Assembly (NCBI GenBank): GCA_033065855.1
Contig: JAVXUO010001933.1
Coordinates: 62,001-126,000, forward strand
Direction of reading: 5' to 3'
Length of the DNA stretch: 64,000 bases
Origin: Escallonia rubra
Lineage: Eukaryota; Streptophyta; Magnoliopsida; Escalloniales; Escalloniaceae
The notes under the pieces are model-generated. The model worked only from the letters and a program-made list of their open reading frames with translations. It did no database searches and was not told the origin of the DNA. Position numbers and translations under genes: made by a program. Shown here in pieces: positions 1-11,420 of the stretch. The first letter of the stretch is position 1. The number at the start of each line of letters is the position of its first letter.

Positions 1-547
1 GCTTCACCAAACTCGCATCAAATTTCAGTTTCAAAGGATAGCGTATTGCCTTTAGACCATGTAACTTGCAACAAAACTGACGCAACCGCAGGTGATCACA
101 TTGCCAACCAAGCAAGCTTCATCGAGGAGACATCAACTAAGGTACTCACTCAATAGAAGCGCGATTGAGAATTCCCAAGACCAACAACCAAAACCATGGG
201 TGCAATGGTCACCAGCATCAAAGATATAACCCCTTCCTAAGCATCAAGAAGAGGTACGAAATACCCTAAAGACCCACTTGATTGGATTGCTACGAAGCTG
301 CACCGAAGTCTAACCCAACAACTTAAAGAGTGTGGCTACAACAGAACTCGAAGTCACCTAATGCACCTCCCTTTTCATTGACTTGTGAACAATATCACCA
401 AATGCATTTGATAGTTGGACACTGTTTGTTGTCAAGCCTTCTTTTTAACTTTAACATCTATGATAAAAAAATAATAATAACTAATATTTAAGATGAAATA
501 TCCTTATTGAGAACAAGGTGATAATCCCGTGAGGGTAGTTATAAATA
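1..547. other. Intergenic DNA, nothing recognised
   Basis: No open frame, RNA gene or repeat end could be supported here. The last bases before the rRNA fragment, around 546-560, look like a tRNA-Met primer site (ggtatcggagtc), so this stretch could be the end of a decayed LTR, but no second copy of it is visible in the window. Confidence 0.3.
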
Positions 548-611
548 TGGTATCGGAGTCAGTACTGAGTTTCTCTATAGAATGTTACTTCTGTCCGCGG
601 ACATGTAGTCC

Positions 612-1384
612 GCATCTTCATCGAGCCTTTCTTTGAGACGGTGCCCAAATCGTTACGCCTTTCATGCACGTAGGAACTTACCCGACAAGGAATTTCACTA
701 CCTTAGGACTGTTATAGTTACGGCCACCTTTCATTGAGGTTATGGTTGCCTGCTCTCTTGTCATCAGGTCACCAACTTCCTTAACGTTTCGGCACTAGAC
801 AGGCATCAGCCCCATACACGGTCTTACAACTTTGCAGAATCCCGTCTTTTTGGTGAACAGTCGCCTGAGCCTGGTCACTGCGACCCCCTTTGTGAGGAGG
901 CACCCCTTCTCCTAAAGTTACTGGGCTATTTTGCCGAGTTCCTTAGGGAGATTTGTCTCGTGCCCATAGGTGTTCTCTAGCTACCCACCTGTGTCGGTTT
1001 TGGGTACAAGTACCCTTTTTGTTAAAGGTCGTTCGAGCTTTATTTAGAAGTATGGCATGGGATACTTCACCGGTGTAACGCCTGGTACTCGAAGATTGGC
1101 TCGAGGCATTTTCTCTACCCTTTCTTACCTTTAAAATCAGGGCCACCTTACGTCCTTGAACCGATAACCATCTTTCGGCTAACCTAGTCTCCTCCGTCCC
1201 TCGGGACCAACAAGAGCCACCTTACACACTATGCCTTTCGGCCTGATCTTAGGTCCTGACTCACCCTTCGTGGACGAACCCTGCGGAGGAACCCTTCGGT
1301 TTTCGGGACATTGGATTCTCACTAATGTTTGTTTTACTCAAGCCGACATTCTCGCTTCCACTTTGTCCACCATCGCTCGCGGTA
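612..1384 (-). pseudogene. Nuclear copy of plastid 23S rRNA (NUPT fragment)
   Basis: The plus strand reads as the reverse complement of organellar large-subunit rRNA. Landmarks are 'ttacccgacaaggaattt' (about 680), 'gttatagttacggcc' (710), 'catcaggtcaccaactt' (760), 'gaggaggcaccccttctcc' (895), 'ccgataaccatctttcggc' (1160) and 'cctgatcttaggtcctgac' (1240). From memory, the match is closer to chloroplast rrn23 than to mitochondrial rrn26; an alignment would settle this. It covers only part of the roughly 2.8-kb molecule and is not functional: many C-to-T and G-to-A changes are present, and a block around 1215-1232 is missing. This is the usual decay of methylated transferred organelle DNA. Similar 33-bp direct repeats lie at both edges (see findings). 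Confidence 0.88.
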
Positions 1385-1414
1385 CTGGAGTTGGTACCGA
1401 TTTTCTCTATGGAA

Positions 1415-1895
1415 AAATAATTTTAATTAGCTGATCCACAGCTGTTCACGTCGTATCGAGGACCTTGTAGATTACTATTTTTAACCGTCCCTTGTTTAGG
1501 CAGTTGGGCATCTGCTACTAGAAAGCCCTTTGTCGTAGTTGATCTCTCTCTTGGGCAATTGGGCTTGTGTTATTGAAAAGCCCTTTTCCCAGCTGCTCTC
1601 TCTCTCTGCCTCTTCCTCTCTCCCTAGCATCACCGCCACATACCTAAAGCCACTGACCACTACTGCAACCTGTAACAAACCCAAAAGCCATGGAGCCAAG
1701 ACCAAAGTAGATGCCACAACCCAATACAGACCAAGTCACTTCCAAGCCAAGTCAAGACCCAATCAAGTGCCTTCAAGGTCGAAAGAGCTACTGAAGATCA
1801 AAATCAAGAAGAAGATTCCAAATGATAGAGGCTAACAATAGTTTTTAAAGAAGAGGATTTTCGCACCAAGCTCAAACGACATCGTTTGAGCTATT
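1415..1895. other. Intergenic DNA, CT-rich patch, no gene
   Basis: Contains a CT-rich stretch (about 1540-1640) and an A-rich stretch. Short open frames on both strands show no recognisable domain. It is the flank of the LTR element that begins at 1896, and 1891-1895 (ctatt) is the left target-site copy of that element. Confidence 0.4.
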
Positions 1896-2217
1896 TGATG
1901 CCAAATAAAGTGGGTTCGCAGTCGACGTGGAGATGTTACAAGGAATGCATTCCGAATCAGATAACAAGTATGCTAATGTGCGACACAACAAGGATGAAGC
2001 AAGGGCAGAGATCAAGGGCTTCCCAGACAGAGCCTGAGGGTGGCAGTGTTGCGAGGGTGATGGCGCGGGGTGAATACACGACGACAGTCACAGTCCGATA
2101 CTTAGGTCCAGAGTCAAGGTCTTGTATGTTTCTCTTTCTAGAATTCTAGAGTGAGAAAGTGAATGTGAGAATGAGTTCTAAAAATGTTGACCCCTTCAAA
2201 TGAATTTTCAAGACCCC

Positions 2218-2225
2218 TATTTATA
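2218..2225 (-). promoter_or_regulatory. LTR TATA box (3' LTR copy)
   Basis: The minus strand reads TATAAATA followed by GGGG. The same block is at 9495-9502 in the other LTR. It lies about 320 bp from the LTR's 3' end, which fits the U3/R border of the retroelement promoter. Confidence 0.55.
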
Positions 2226-2639
2226 AAGGTTGAGATGATGATGTCATCAATCGACACATGGCGCTCCCCTGGAGTGACATGTCACCGAGGGGTCCGTAGA
2301 TGTCGGTGCTCCACAGACTGTCGGATCACATATTCACCTTACCTACCCTACACATCATCGCTCTGAATGTCTGGAAAGACTGGCCCACACAGCACCGATG
2401 TGGCCAGAGAGGCCCCTTGATCTAGGCACCAGTCAAAAGCCTTTGTAGAGTCCCACAAGGCGTCAAGAGACACCGAAGACCTGGCAGCAGTGGGGAAGAC
2501 CCTACGCCTAACTGCCAGGCAGACTAGGTGCGATGCCCACCGTAGAGTTGTTTCCGTCTCAGAATGACCCGGGGGTCATATTCCCTAGGGGTGCCGATGA
2601 AAGCCCCCAGTGCCAGAGCACGTAGGCTAGTCACGCAAA

Positions 2640-3012
2640 CACCCTGGCGGAGATAGTGTCCAAGATGAATCGCCTATTCCCGCGGGTGAGTCCTTATGCC
2701 GGAACACTCAGAGCGAGCCAAGGTAGTGTTCCGAAGGAGTCGCCTACCCAACGGGCCGAGGTAGTATCTCAGAGGAGCCGTCTACCTGGCAGAAGGGGAG
2801 TCTTTATGCCGGAGCACTTAGAGATCCCTGGTGGAGAAAGTGTCCTGAAGAAGTCACCTATCCCCCGCGGGTGAGTCCTTGTGATGGAGCACTTGGAGCG
2901 AACCAAGGTAGTGTCCTGGAGGAGTCGCCTACCCCCGCAGGATGCCTGAGCACTTGGAGCTCCACAGTAGAGATAGTGTCCTAGAAGAGTCGCCTATCCC
3001 TGCAGGATGCTG
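2640..3012 (-). repeat. Minisatellite inside the 3' LTR
   Basis: Imperfect units built on 'ggaggagtcgcctatcc', 'gtgagtcctt' and 'gccggagcactt', about 60 bp each and alternating in two sub-types. The same array is longer in the other LTR (9912-10512). Confidence 0.75.
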
Positions 3013-3585
3013 CACACTCTGGGGAGTGGGTCGAAGCATAGGCACGGTGTACATGATGTGGTAAAAGGATGGACCAACGCAAGGGGCGTGGTAGTATGAT
3101 TGACAGGATGCCAGGGGGCGTGATTGTATAAGCAGTGCGGCGCATGGGGCACTGCGGACTGTGTGCAGTGCTGGGGGCACGGTGGTGTGACAGAGAGCTG
3201 GGGGGGGTGCGATTATATCAGCGGCGCGGCACATGGGCACAACGGATTGTGTAGTGTCAGGGGCACGTTATATGGAAATGGCACTAGGCGCGATGACAGG
3301 TGTCACAGAGTCGACGCTCGGGCACGGCCGACAGGGGTCACAAAGTCGGCACGCAGGCGACGCGGAGTTGGCACTCGGGCGCAAGCGATGGGCATTGTTG
3401 AGTCAATGCGCGGATAAGGCGGTCCAAATGTGTGCAGCCGATCGGTGCAGTTGGTCGACCAAGGAGCAGGCCAAACCGATACAGCTTGTCGACCGGGACA
3501 GCCGATCGATCGGGGCCGGCCGACCTAGGTCACCATATGGGATAGTAAAGGTCCAAGTGTGCATAGCCAGGATGTGATAGCAACA

Positions 3586-4414
3586 TAAGCCCCATATATA
3601 CGGTACGTGCAGAGGGGCAACCCGAGCGTGTATGGCATGCATATTCGCAAGCTCATACTTAAAGAATTTTTTATGTTTGCTGGCCGGAGAGTCACCGGCG
3701 TTGACAATTAACGATGAGGGTGAGGAATAGGTGGCTCGAGCCACCTCATGCACCACCTATTGATTGAGAATGCTTGGGCATCGATGCGGCAACATCTAGT
3801 ATAAAATACTATTTCTAAGGCATGCACAGCAACATCAACTATGAGAAATCCACCAACGACGGGTGCAGGGGCGCGGTCGAGCGTCGTAACGTGGGGCGCG
3901 ATGACGGGCGCTGAACAATGAACGAGAGGAGTAGGTGGTTTGGGCTGCCTTGTGCACCACCTACCAAGTACGTGGACGTCGCGGGGCTTCGTGACGCGTG
4001 GCGCGACAAGGGTGCAATCAATGCAAATGTGGTTAAAGTTGCAAAATAATTCTAAGTGTAGAAGAGTGACGAAATGGGTGAGGGAGTGAAGAAGTGCTAC
4101 CCTAAAGCACATGAAAATTGAGTTGTTAAAAAAATTGTTACAAGATGTGAGGCATGACTTCATGTATGTCTTTTTTTTTCTTGTTGCTTGGAAAGAGGGA
4201 AAAAAAAGTAAGGGTTATGGAGTGAAGGAGAGGAGGTGAGAGTATGGGGTGAGTGGTATTTCTGATGTGAGTGTAAATAAATGAGGTAGTGATGAGAGAG
4301 GAAGAAAGGGAAAATAAAAAAGGGGTCGGCCTTAGGGGTGTGAGCGGGGTCGGCCTTGGTGAGGGAAAAAGGGGGGGGGGAGGGTGAAAGGAAAGTGGGG
4401 TATTCAATGAGTGG
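3586..4414 (-). other. Non-coding 3' interior of the Tat-like element
   Basis: Lies between the 3' LTR and the nested solo LTR. It contains a short related pair of blocks (about 3720-3770 and 3925-3965, 'gtgcaccacctat/ccac'), then purine-rich low-complexity DNA from 4160. No protein domain was seen; long open frames here are by-products of composition. Confidence 0.45.
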
Positions 4415-4419
4415 AAGAG

Positions 4420-6178
4420 TGTCACGCCCCCGACCCAGAGGCGGACCTACACAGACTATTTCAAAATATTCCTGCTTACGAGAAATATAATACCCAAAGC
4501 ATCTTACCAAAATATGACCTCAAAGAGGTAATCAGAGCTCTAAATTATATCTGAAATCAAAGGCATTCAAGTTCCTCATCAATGTCTAACAATTGCAGCG
4601 GAAGTTTGATAACAATAATTATTTTCCAAGCATTAGGGTAACAAAAGTCATTAAATCAAAAACTATTACAAGGTTCTTATTTCAAAGCTACTAAGAGAGT
4701 TATCAATTAAAGTTCAACTCAAAGCTTAAGCATAATGCTATTAACTCCTCTAAGCCGTCTCAGCTTAACTACCTGAAATGGGGAGAGAAAAGGGGGGGTG
4801 AGCACAAAGCCCAGTAAAGATCACACGCACACACCCACGGAGTACAACGCTGGTATTCAATAATGTGTAGCTGAGTCCAAACAAAGTATATGGAAACGAA
4901 AGTGCAAAGACGATTGAAAATCTTAGCATGACAAATAATCTCACTTCGGGACATCCAACCCATCAAATATCAAATCAAAGTCAAAGTCAGATGAACGCAA
5001 TCGAATAATTGAACTAATTATCAAATACGATACAATCACGTAATACGTGACTGTAAAGCACGTTAACCTAAGCACGCGAAGGTTCTAAGTTCAAAGTTGC
5101 ATACCGGTAGCAATTGTCATATCATGTCATGACATCACGTTAACCTAAGCACGTGAAGATTCTAACATTAGTTCAATTCAAAGGGGTCCAATGGACTTAA
5201 AAAATATATCAAACGTATAAGAACCGCAAAACATCAAAACTTTGTAGTTCAAGTAGGATAGCTTAACGATTTCAGAAGATACTCCATATTAGACTTAAAT
5301 CAAAGAGGACGAAAATTCAGGTTCAACAGAAGTTGAATCGCTTCGATCCGAGTTCGCATGACGTAGATATAAGTAAATAAAGAAAACGAGTGCTAAAGGT
5401 TCAATAAAATCAAGAACCAACAAAAAATTAACATGTGGCAAGCCACCTAGGCAGCTCCACGTGAAAACCCTTGCTGCTTTGAGGTTTGCTACAGAATTAA
5501 TGAGTAAAAAGCAAAAGTACTCCCACGTCATGGACTGGCATGACTGGAAAGAAAGTAATTTAAAGGACAGTGGATGCTTGCGTCAAGAACATGGCACGCC
5601 GTCATTCTAATTTTATCAGATTCATTAAACCACACCGTGTAATTCCAAGAGAACAAGGAATTTGTTGTATTTGAACAAGAACAGGGTCACGATCAAAACG
5701 ATTAACGCCGACTCAACAATTATAATCAATTATTGAATAGAAACAAACTGTTCAAACATAATTAGGAGGAGTATAATGAATGTAACCCTTACCTCAATTC
5801 ACGCTACAAGATTCGTAAAGTTACGTAACCTTCTGAAAGTATCAAACCTAATTAATAAAATCAACCACTAAGATTAAAATCTCCAAATCAATTATATTTT
5901 GATTAAGGTTTAGGATCGATCACTTACCAATTGTGAGTAGAAGGTTGAAATCCTCAAGCCCTAATTTTCTCTTTCTTCTCATCTCTCTAAAAGATCAGAC
6001 TCTATTTAACGATAAAATACAAACTAACCAGTCTTTTTATTTCTCTAAACTTAGTAAATTACTCCAAAGGCCCCTAAAGATATGTTACTTATTCAAAAGG
6101 AATTCCAAAATATTATTAAAACTTCAAAAGTAGCCTAAGAATTAAAATAATTAATTATATATTATTTGGGGTCTTAAA
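4420..6178 (-). mobile_element. Solo LTR, Gypsy family A, nested
   Basis: A single LTR in minus orientation flanked by a perfect 5-bp duplication, AAGAG at 4415-4419 and 6179-6183. It starts TGTCACGCCCCC and its far end reads TTTGGGGTCTTA, the reverse complement of the ends seen at 57208-58926 and 55148-56921. It carries the family block 'gtgagcacaaagccc' at 4799-4813. Only one LTR with its duplication remains, so the rest was lost by LTR-LTR recombination. It inserted into the interior of the Tat-like element and is therefore younger than it. Confidence 0.88.
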
Positions 6179-6183
6179 AAGAG

Positions 6184-7335
6184 TGTAATGGGTAGATGGA
6201 GAGAGAATGGCCATGAGTATGAGAAATATGGGAGAGAGCTGTGATTGGTTAATGAGAGAGAGAGGTGTGTGAAAGATGAACCCACGTGTGGGGAGGTGAG
6301 ATAGGAGAGTTAGTAGGGTGAGTTTAAAGAGGAAGAGAGAGTGTGAGAGTGAAGTGAAAGGGGGAATGAATGATAATTATTTAATGAGAGAGAGAGAGAG
6401 AGAGGTGTATAAAGTGGGGAAAGAGGGAGGGGGTCTCGGGTGGTAAGGGAAGAGAGAAAAGTGTTGGGTAACGTGAGATATAGGGAGAGTGAATGAAGAA
6501 AGAGAGATAGAGAGAGAGAATGGTGGGAGTGATTGGAGAGAGAGAATGGTGGGAGTGATTGGAGAGAGAGTGAGCGAGTGGGTTTGCTTAAGGAGAAGAG
6601 AGAGGATCTCAAAAGAGAAAGAATGAGAGACCCACGTGAAGGGGCTGCCCGAGCTTGAAGGCTACCCAGGTGGTGGGGGGGGGGGGGGGGCGTAAAAAGA
6701 TTTCTTTTTTTTTTGTTTGCCTTCCAAGGGCAAAAAAATTTTGTTGGAAATTTTTTCGAAGTGTTGAAAAGAGGATAAGGGGGGTAAGGGGGACATGAAA
6801 GAAAATTGTTGAAAATTTTTATGTGTCCCAAAAAGGAGATAATGGAACTTGGGCGAGCTTGCCGATGGAGGACGCTACAGGTGGTGATGCGACCACGAGA
6901 GGCATAGAGCAAGGGAGGGCCAGTGGGAAGTGTTGCCTACATATCCAGGCGATCTCATGGCCTGGGGGAATGTCGACTGACCGAGTTGAGACTTAGTAGC
7001 GTAGCTCGAGCCACCCCACACACCACTTACCAAGTTGTTATGCAATATGAGGCGAAGGGGGAGGGAACATGGCCTGCTTGGGATAGGGAATGGGTGAAGC
7101 CCCCAAGGGAGTAGGTGATGGCATCAAGGGTGGCGTCAGTAGACTTGTGCAAGAGCAATTGTAGCTTGAAAATTGCCTAAGTCTGGAAAATACAACTTCA
7201 TTGATAACGTAGGGAGACAACATGCCTTGTACATGGGGAGTGAGTACATTGCAACTTGAAAAATTAAAGGAAAAAAAAAATACAAGTGTGGAAAATGCAC
7301 TAGGCATGCCAGGGATTGGGCAGGTGGGGCACATG
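6184..7335 (-). other. Purine-rich low-complexity interior of the Tat-like element
   Basis: GA-rich DNA with (GA)n at about 6386-6402 and a run of 17 or so G at 6675-6690. The 200-residue minus-strand frame here is Ser/Leu/Pro low complexity and not a credible protein. From about 6900 a repeat of the 'gctcgagccaccccacacaccac' kind links to a similar block at 3735, within the same element. Confidence 0.5.
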
Positions 7336-8640
7336 TCCCCGCATTTAGAGTTTGAGCTCTCCTGACGCGATCTTGCCAGCGAAGACGAACTTGAGGCCCC
7401 TGCATCACTTGAGGTCGTGAGTAACAGTCCGACGATAGGGACAGTAGTTAGGATGGCCTAAGTCTGTCGGGGTAGGCTCAGATTTGGCATCTGGAAGGGT
7501 TATGGAATTGTCAATGATCCAGGTCTCGAGGAGAGCTCTGACTGTCTTCAAGTCACATGGGTATTCCGGGGCAGGAGTCAGCTGCATTCTCTTGTCAGGG
7601 CGCCCATCCCCTCCTTGAGATCGGCGTTTGGGGCTGTCGTCATCGTCACTGGCTGCTTCCACCGTCGCGGTCAGCGCAAGTTGAGTTTGGGGCTTCGGGG
7701 TCTTTGACGGACTGACCGAGTCATAGGTGCGTCGTGCAACTTCTTTGAGATGTCCCCAAGATCGAAGCTAGAGGTTTTCAAGGTAGACCTTGTAGGTGTC
7801 TTTCATGTTCTTGATACAAATGGGTACAAGGGTCTCATCCTTTTTGAAGTCAGTGCACTCCAAGCACTTGTGATGAAATCGTGTTACATAGGCATTGAGG
7901 TCTTCCCCAGGATTCTGGCAGATTTCAACAATGTCAACGATGGTCACACGCTCCGTTTCATAGTGAAACTTATCGAGAAAAAGTTGGACCATGTCAAACC
8001 AAGAGTGGATGGTACCTTTGGGGATCTGGTGGTACCAAGATCGAGTAGGCGAGGCCAGTTAGGGAGTTGTGAAATTCCCGAAGCTTCAAAGTGTCGTCCT
8101 CCTCGTAGTGCTCTGGGGAGCCAGCAAAATAGGTAAGGTGCTCGCGGGCATTGCCCCTTTTGCCATTGAACAGGGTGAAGGCTGGTTGCTTGTACTTGAC
8201 AGGGTAGGACTTGGTAGAGTAGAAAGCATGGCCAGACAACTTAGAGGTGGAGTGTGGTAAGGATGACTGCTTGAGACGGCGAAGGATGGTGTCAAGGTCA
8301 TGGTTGGTGACATACGAAACATGAGAGGGTTTGTACCCGGTCGGGATGATTTTGGCACTCGAGCCCCTAGATAGGGAAACCTGAGGCATTGATGGCATGA
8401 TAATGGTAGATAAGGGTTGGTGGTGGGGAGCAGTTCTTGGGGTATGATTTTCACAGGGGTAGTGCCAGCGGTAGGAGGCCGGCCGTCAAGAAGAGCTGAC
8501 TGGAGCAAATCGGGGGCATGGCTTGTGTTTCGGTATGTGTTAGTTATGTTAGGGTTAGGTTCCATCTCAATTGAATCATGAATCTCTGAAGTACTCCGAT
8601 CAAGGGTAAGGCATGGCGCCACAGGCTGAGGTACCGCAAG
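7336..8640 (-). mobile_element. gag region of the Tat-like element
   Basis: Minus-strand frames encode a retrotransposon gag: a capsid-like segment around 7768-8400 with the signature 'LTYFAGSPEHYEEDD' and 'FHYETERVTIVDIVEICQNP', and a C-terminal part around 7405-7662 ending in 'LGHPNYCPYRR', which resembles the cysteine/histidine motif of Tat-lineage gag proteins. The region is interrupted by several breaks and is a fossil. No protease or pol is recognisable after it. Confidence 0.7.
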
Positions 8641-9147
8641 TCCTACCGCTAAGGGCCTGGAGGACCAAGACAGCGGTGGTCATAACACTGGGACCTGGGC
8701 AGTGTCCAGAACTAGCCCATGCCTTGAAGGATAGATCTGAGCAGATAGGCCAACCCCAAATCATAGGATGACACGGGGTGAGCAGCATGCACGAGGTATG
8801 GAGCTCTGAAGCCTTGAGAAGTCGACGACTATGAAGTCAAGTCTTGGATTGATTTTTCCATTTCTAATATTGTGGCCATGAGAGATGATTGGTAGTCTTG
8901 GAGTTCGGTGATGGTAGGAATGAGGCGCTGGATTGTGGCGTTGATGATCGCGGCTATATGGGGTACATCCATCCCGGGGAAAGCCTGGAGTTGGTTGTGG
9001 CTGGTCTCCTCTTGGTCCTCGAGGTGATGCTCCTCTTAGACGGCTGGGTTGAGGCCGTGGCTGGTAGTCCTTGTAGCCTTGCATTGTTGAGGCATGGTTG
9101 GTTGGGCGTGTCAGACAAAGGACGAACTGCAGTGCGATGCTCACCTC
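8641..9147 (-). other. 5' leader of the Tat-like element
   Basis: Between gag and the primer site. Open frames are present on both strands, but no domain was recognised. It likely represents the untranslated leader or N-terminal gag. Confidence 0.4.
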
Positions 9148-9166
9148 CCCAGCAGAGTCGCCAAAA
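9148..9166 (-). promoter_or_regulatory. Primer-binding segment of the Tat-like element
   Basis: Immediately after the 5' LTR, the minus strand reads TTTTGGCGACTCTGCTGGG, the segment that follows the 5' LTR in many plant Gypsy elements. It fixes the orientation of the element. Confidence 0.7.
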
Positions 9167-9494
9167 TGATGCCAAGGAAAGTGGGTTCGCAGTCGACGTG
9201 GAGGTGCTACAAGGAATGCAGTCCGAGTCAGATGCCAAGTATGCTGATGTGGGACACAACAAGGATGGAGCAAGGACAGAGACGAAGGGCTTTTCAGACA
9301 GAGCCTGAGGGTGGCAGTGCTACGAGGGCGATATCGCGGGGTGAATACACGACGACAATCGCAGTTCAATGCTTAGGTCCAGAGTCAAGATCATGTATGT
9401 TTCTCTCTTTAGAATTCTAGAGTGAGAAAGTGAATGTGAGAATGAGAATGAGTTCTGAAAATGTTGACCCTCTCAAATGAATTTTCAATACCCC

Positions 9495-9502
9495 TATTTA
9501 TA
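9495..9502 (-). promoter_or_regulatory. LTR TATA box (5' LTR copy)
   Basis: TATAAATA on the minus strand, about 330 bp before the LTR end and conserved with 2218-2225. It is the likely promoter core of this retroelement. Confidence 0.55.
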
Positions 9503-9911
9503 AAAGTTGAGATGATGATGTCATCAACCGACATGGGGCGCTCCTCGGGAGTGACACGTCAGTAAGGAGTCCACATGTGTCGGTGCTCCACGGACTGTCG
9601 GATCGTAGATTCTCTTGGCCTGCCCTACACAGCGTCGCTCTTTCTGTCTGGAAAGACTGGCCCACACAATGTCGATGTAGCCAGAGAGCCCTCTTGCTCT
9701 AGGCACCAGTCCAAAGCCTTTGCAGAGTCCCACAAAGCGTCGAGAGACGCCGAGGACCTGGTAGCGATGGGGAAGACCCGACGCCGAACTGCCAGGCCGA
9801 CTAGGCATGATGCCCTCCGGAGACCTGCTCCCATCTCAGAGTGACCCGAGGTTTATAGTCCCTAGGGGTGTTAATAAAAGCCTCCAGTGCCGGAGCATGT
9901 AGGCTAGTCAT

Positions 9912-10512
9912 GCAAACACCCTGGCAGAGATAGTGTCCCGGAGGAGTCGCCTATCCCACAGGTGTGTCCTTGTGCTGGAGCACTCAGAGTGCGCCAAGGT
10001 AGTGTCTCGGAGGAGTCGCCTACCCGACAGGCCGGGGTAGCATCCTAGAGGAGCCATCTACCTAGCTGAAGGGGAATCTTCATGCCAAAGCACTTAGAGC
10101 TCCCTAGCGGAGAAAGTGTCCGGGAGGAGTCGCCTATCCTTGCGGGTGAGTGCCGGAGCACTCGAAGAGCACCAAGGTAGTGTCTCGAAGAAGTCGCCTA
10201 CCCCATGGGCCGAGGTAGCATCCCGGATGAGCCGTCTACCTGGCATAAGATGAGTCTTCATGCCGGAGCACTTAAAGCTCCCTGGCAGAGAGAGTCTCCT
10301 GGAGGAGTCGCCTATTCTCGCGGGTGAGTCCTTGTGTTGGAGCTTTCGGAGTGAGTCAAGGTAGTGTTCCAGAGGAGTTTCCTACCCGACGGGCCAAGGT
10401 AGCATCTCGGAGGATCCGTCTACCTGGCGGAATGAGAGTCTTCATGCCGGAGCACTTTGATCTCCTTGGCATAGATAGTGTCTTGGAGGAGTTGCCTATC
10501 CCCGCAGAATGT
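9912..10512 (-). repeat. Minisatellite inside the 5' LTR, expanded
   Basis: Same unit types as at 2640-3012 ('gtagtgtc', 'ggaggagtcgcctatcc', 'tgccggagcactt'), but with about four more units. Confidence 0.75.
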
Positions 10513-11118
10513 TGCACACTTCGGGGAGTTGGTCGAAGCATGTTCCATGACTAAGGCAAGGTGCACATGGTGTCGTGAAAGGATGGACCAACGTAAGGGG
10601 CGTGTTAGTGTGACAGGATGCTAGGGGCGTGACTATATAAGTAGGGCGACGGATGGGCGTGGCGGACTATTTGCGGTGCCAAGGGCACATTAGTTTACAG
10701 AGAGTCGAGGGGCACGATTGTATCAGCAGCGCAACGCATGGGCACGACGGACTGTGTGGTGCCGGGGCCACGTGATATGGAAATGGCGCTAAACGCTATG
10801 ATAGGTGTCGCGGAGTCGGTGCTTGGGCGCGGGCAATAGGGGTCACAGAGTTGGAGCGCGGGCGCAGGCGACGCAAAGTCGACATCGGGCGGGAGCAACG
10901 GGCGTTGTTGAGTCGATGCGTGGATACAACAGTCCAAATGTGCACAGCCGGCTGAGGCAGGTAGGCTGACTGGTGCAGCCGGTCGACTGGGGCAGGCCGA
11001 CCAACCGGGGCTGGCCGACCGATGCAGCGGGTCGACCGGCCAATGCAGTCGGCCAACCTGGGTCGCCATATGGGATAACAAAGGTCCAAGTGTGCATAGC
11101 CAAAATGGGATAGCAACA

Positions 11119-11420
11119 ATATTTTTATAGCTTTGTTTACAAGTAATATCAGTGACATTTATTGTTTTCATATTCCACTTATTCTTTAAATTCAGTTTGA
11201 ATTACAAAACTTGTAAACAAATTGTTTTAGGCATGATACTGGGATGGAGAAGGCATGAAATGTATGAACTAAAGTTCTTTTCTCTCTCCAGAAATTCTCT
11301 TTTTCTTCTCTTTCGCTCCAATTCTCTTATGTGGGTTTGTGTTCATAATTGTTAACAAAAAATTAAATAACAACAAAACTGTCCAATCTCCATAGCATCT
11401 ATAGCTCGATATGCTATAGA
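11119..11420. other. Flanking DNA, no gene
   Basis: AT-rich DNA directly beyond the Tat-like element. It may include the end of a decayed LTR belonging to the Gypsy remnant that follows, but no matching copy is seen. Confidence 0.3.

Larger units (their letters stand above)
1896..3585 (-). repeat. 3' LTR of the Tat-like element
   Basis: Aligns along its length with 9167-11118: same start (TGATGCC), same TATA block, same minisatellite zone, same end (gatagcaaca). It is about 260 bp shorter than the other LTR, mainly because its minisatellite has fewer units. Confidence 0.85.
1896..11118 (-). mobile_element. Tat-like Ty3/Gypsy LTR retrotransposon, old and broken
   Basis: Two long similar LTRs (1896-3585 and 9167-11118) flank an internal region on the minus strand. 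Both LTRs begin TGATGCC and end GATAGCAACA. The primer-site segment next to 9167 reads TTTTGGCGACTCTGC on the minus strand, as in many plant Gypsy elements. The flanks 1891-1895 (ctatt) and 11119-11123 (atatt) agree at four of five bases, fitting a decayed 5-bp duplication. The interior has a gag region but no recognisable reverse transcriptase or integrase, so the element is non-autonomous or heavily reduced. Several breaks interrupt gag. A solo LTR of another family is inserted at 4420-6178. LTR length difference and divergence suggest an old insertion. Confidence 0.85.
9167..11118 (-). repeat. 5' LTR of the Tat-like element
   Basis: Partner of 1896-3585, about 1.95 kb. It ends at the primer segment on its left side and at gatagcaaca on its right side. 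It contains the longer version of the minisatellite and a TATA box at 9495-9502. Confidence 0.85.

Noticed and set aside
612-1384. Functional or mitochondrial rRNA gene
   Set aside because: Partial, with many transitions and a missing block; the words I could compare fit plastid 23S better than mitochondrial 26S, though only an alignment can exclude the latter.
6310-6912. 200-residue minus-strand open frame
   Set aside because: Ser/Leu/Pro low complexity produced by GA-rich DNA; no domain and no homologous copy elsewhere in the window.
9912-10512. CRISPR-like array
   Set aside because: Units are imperfect, adjoining and inside a plant LTR, without unique spacers.
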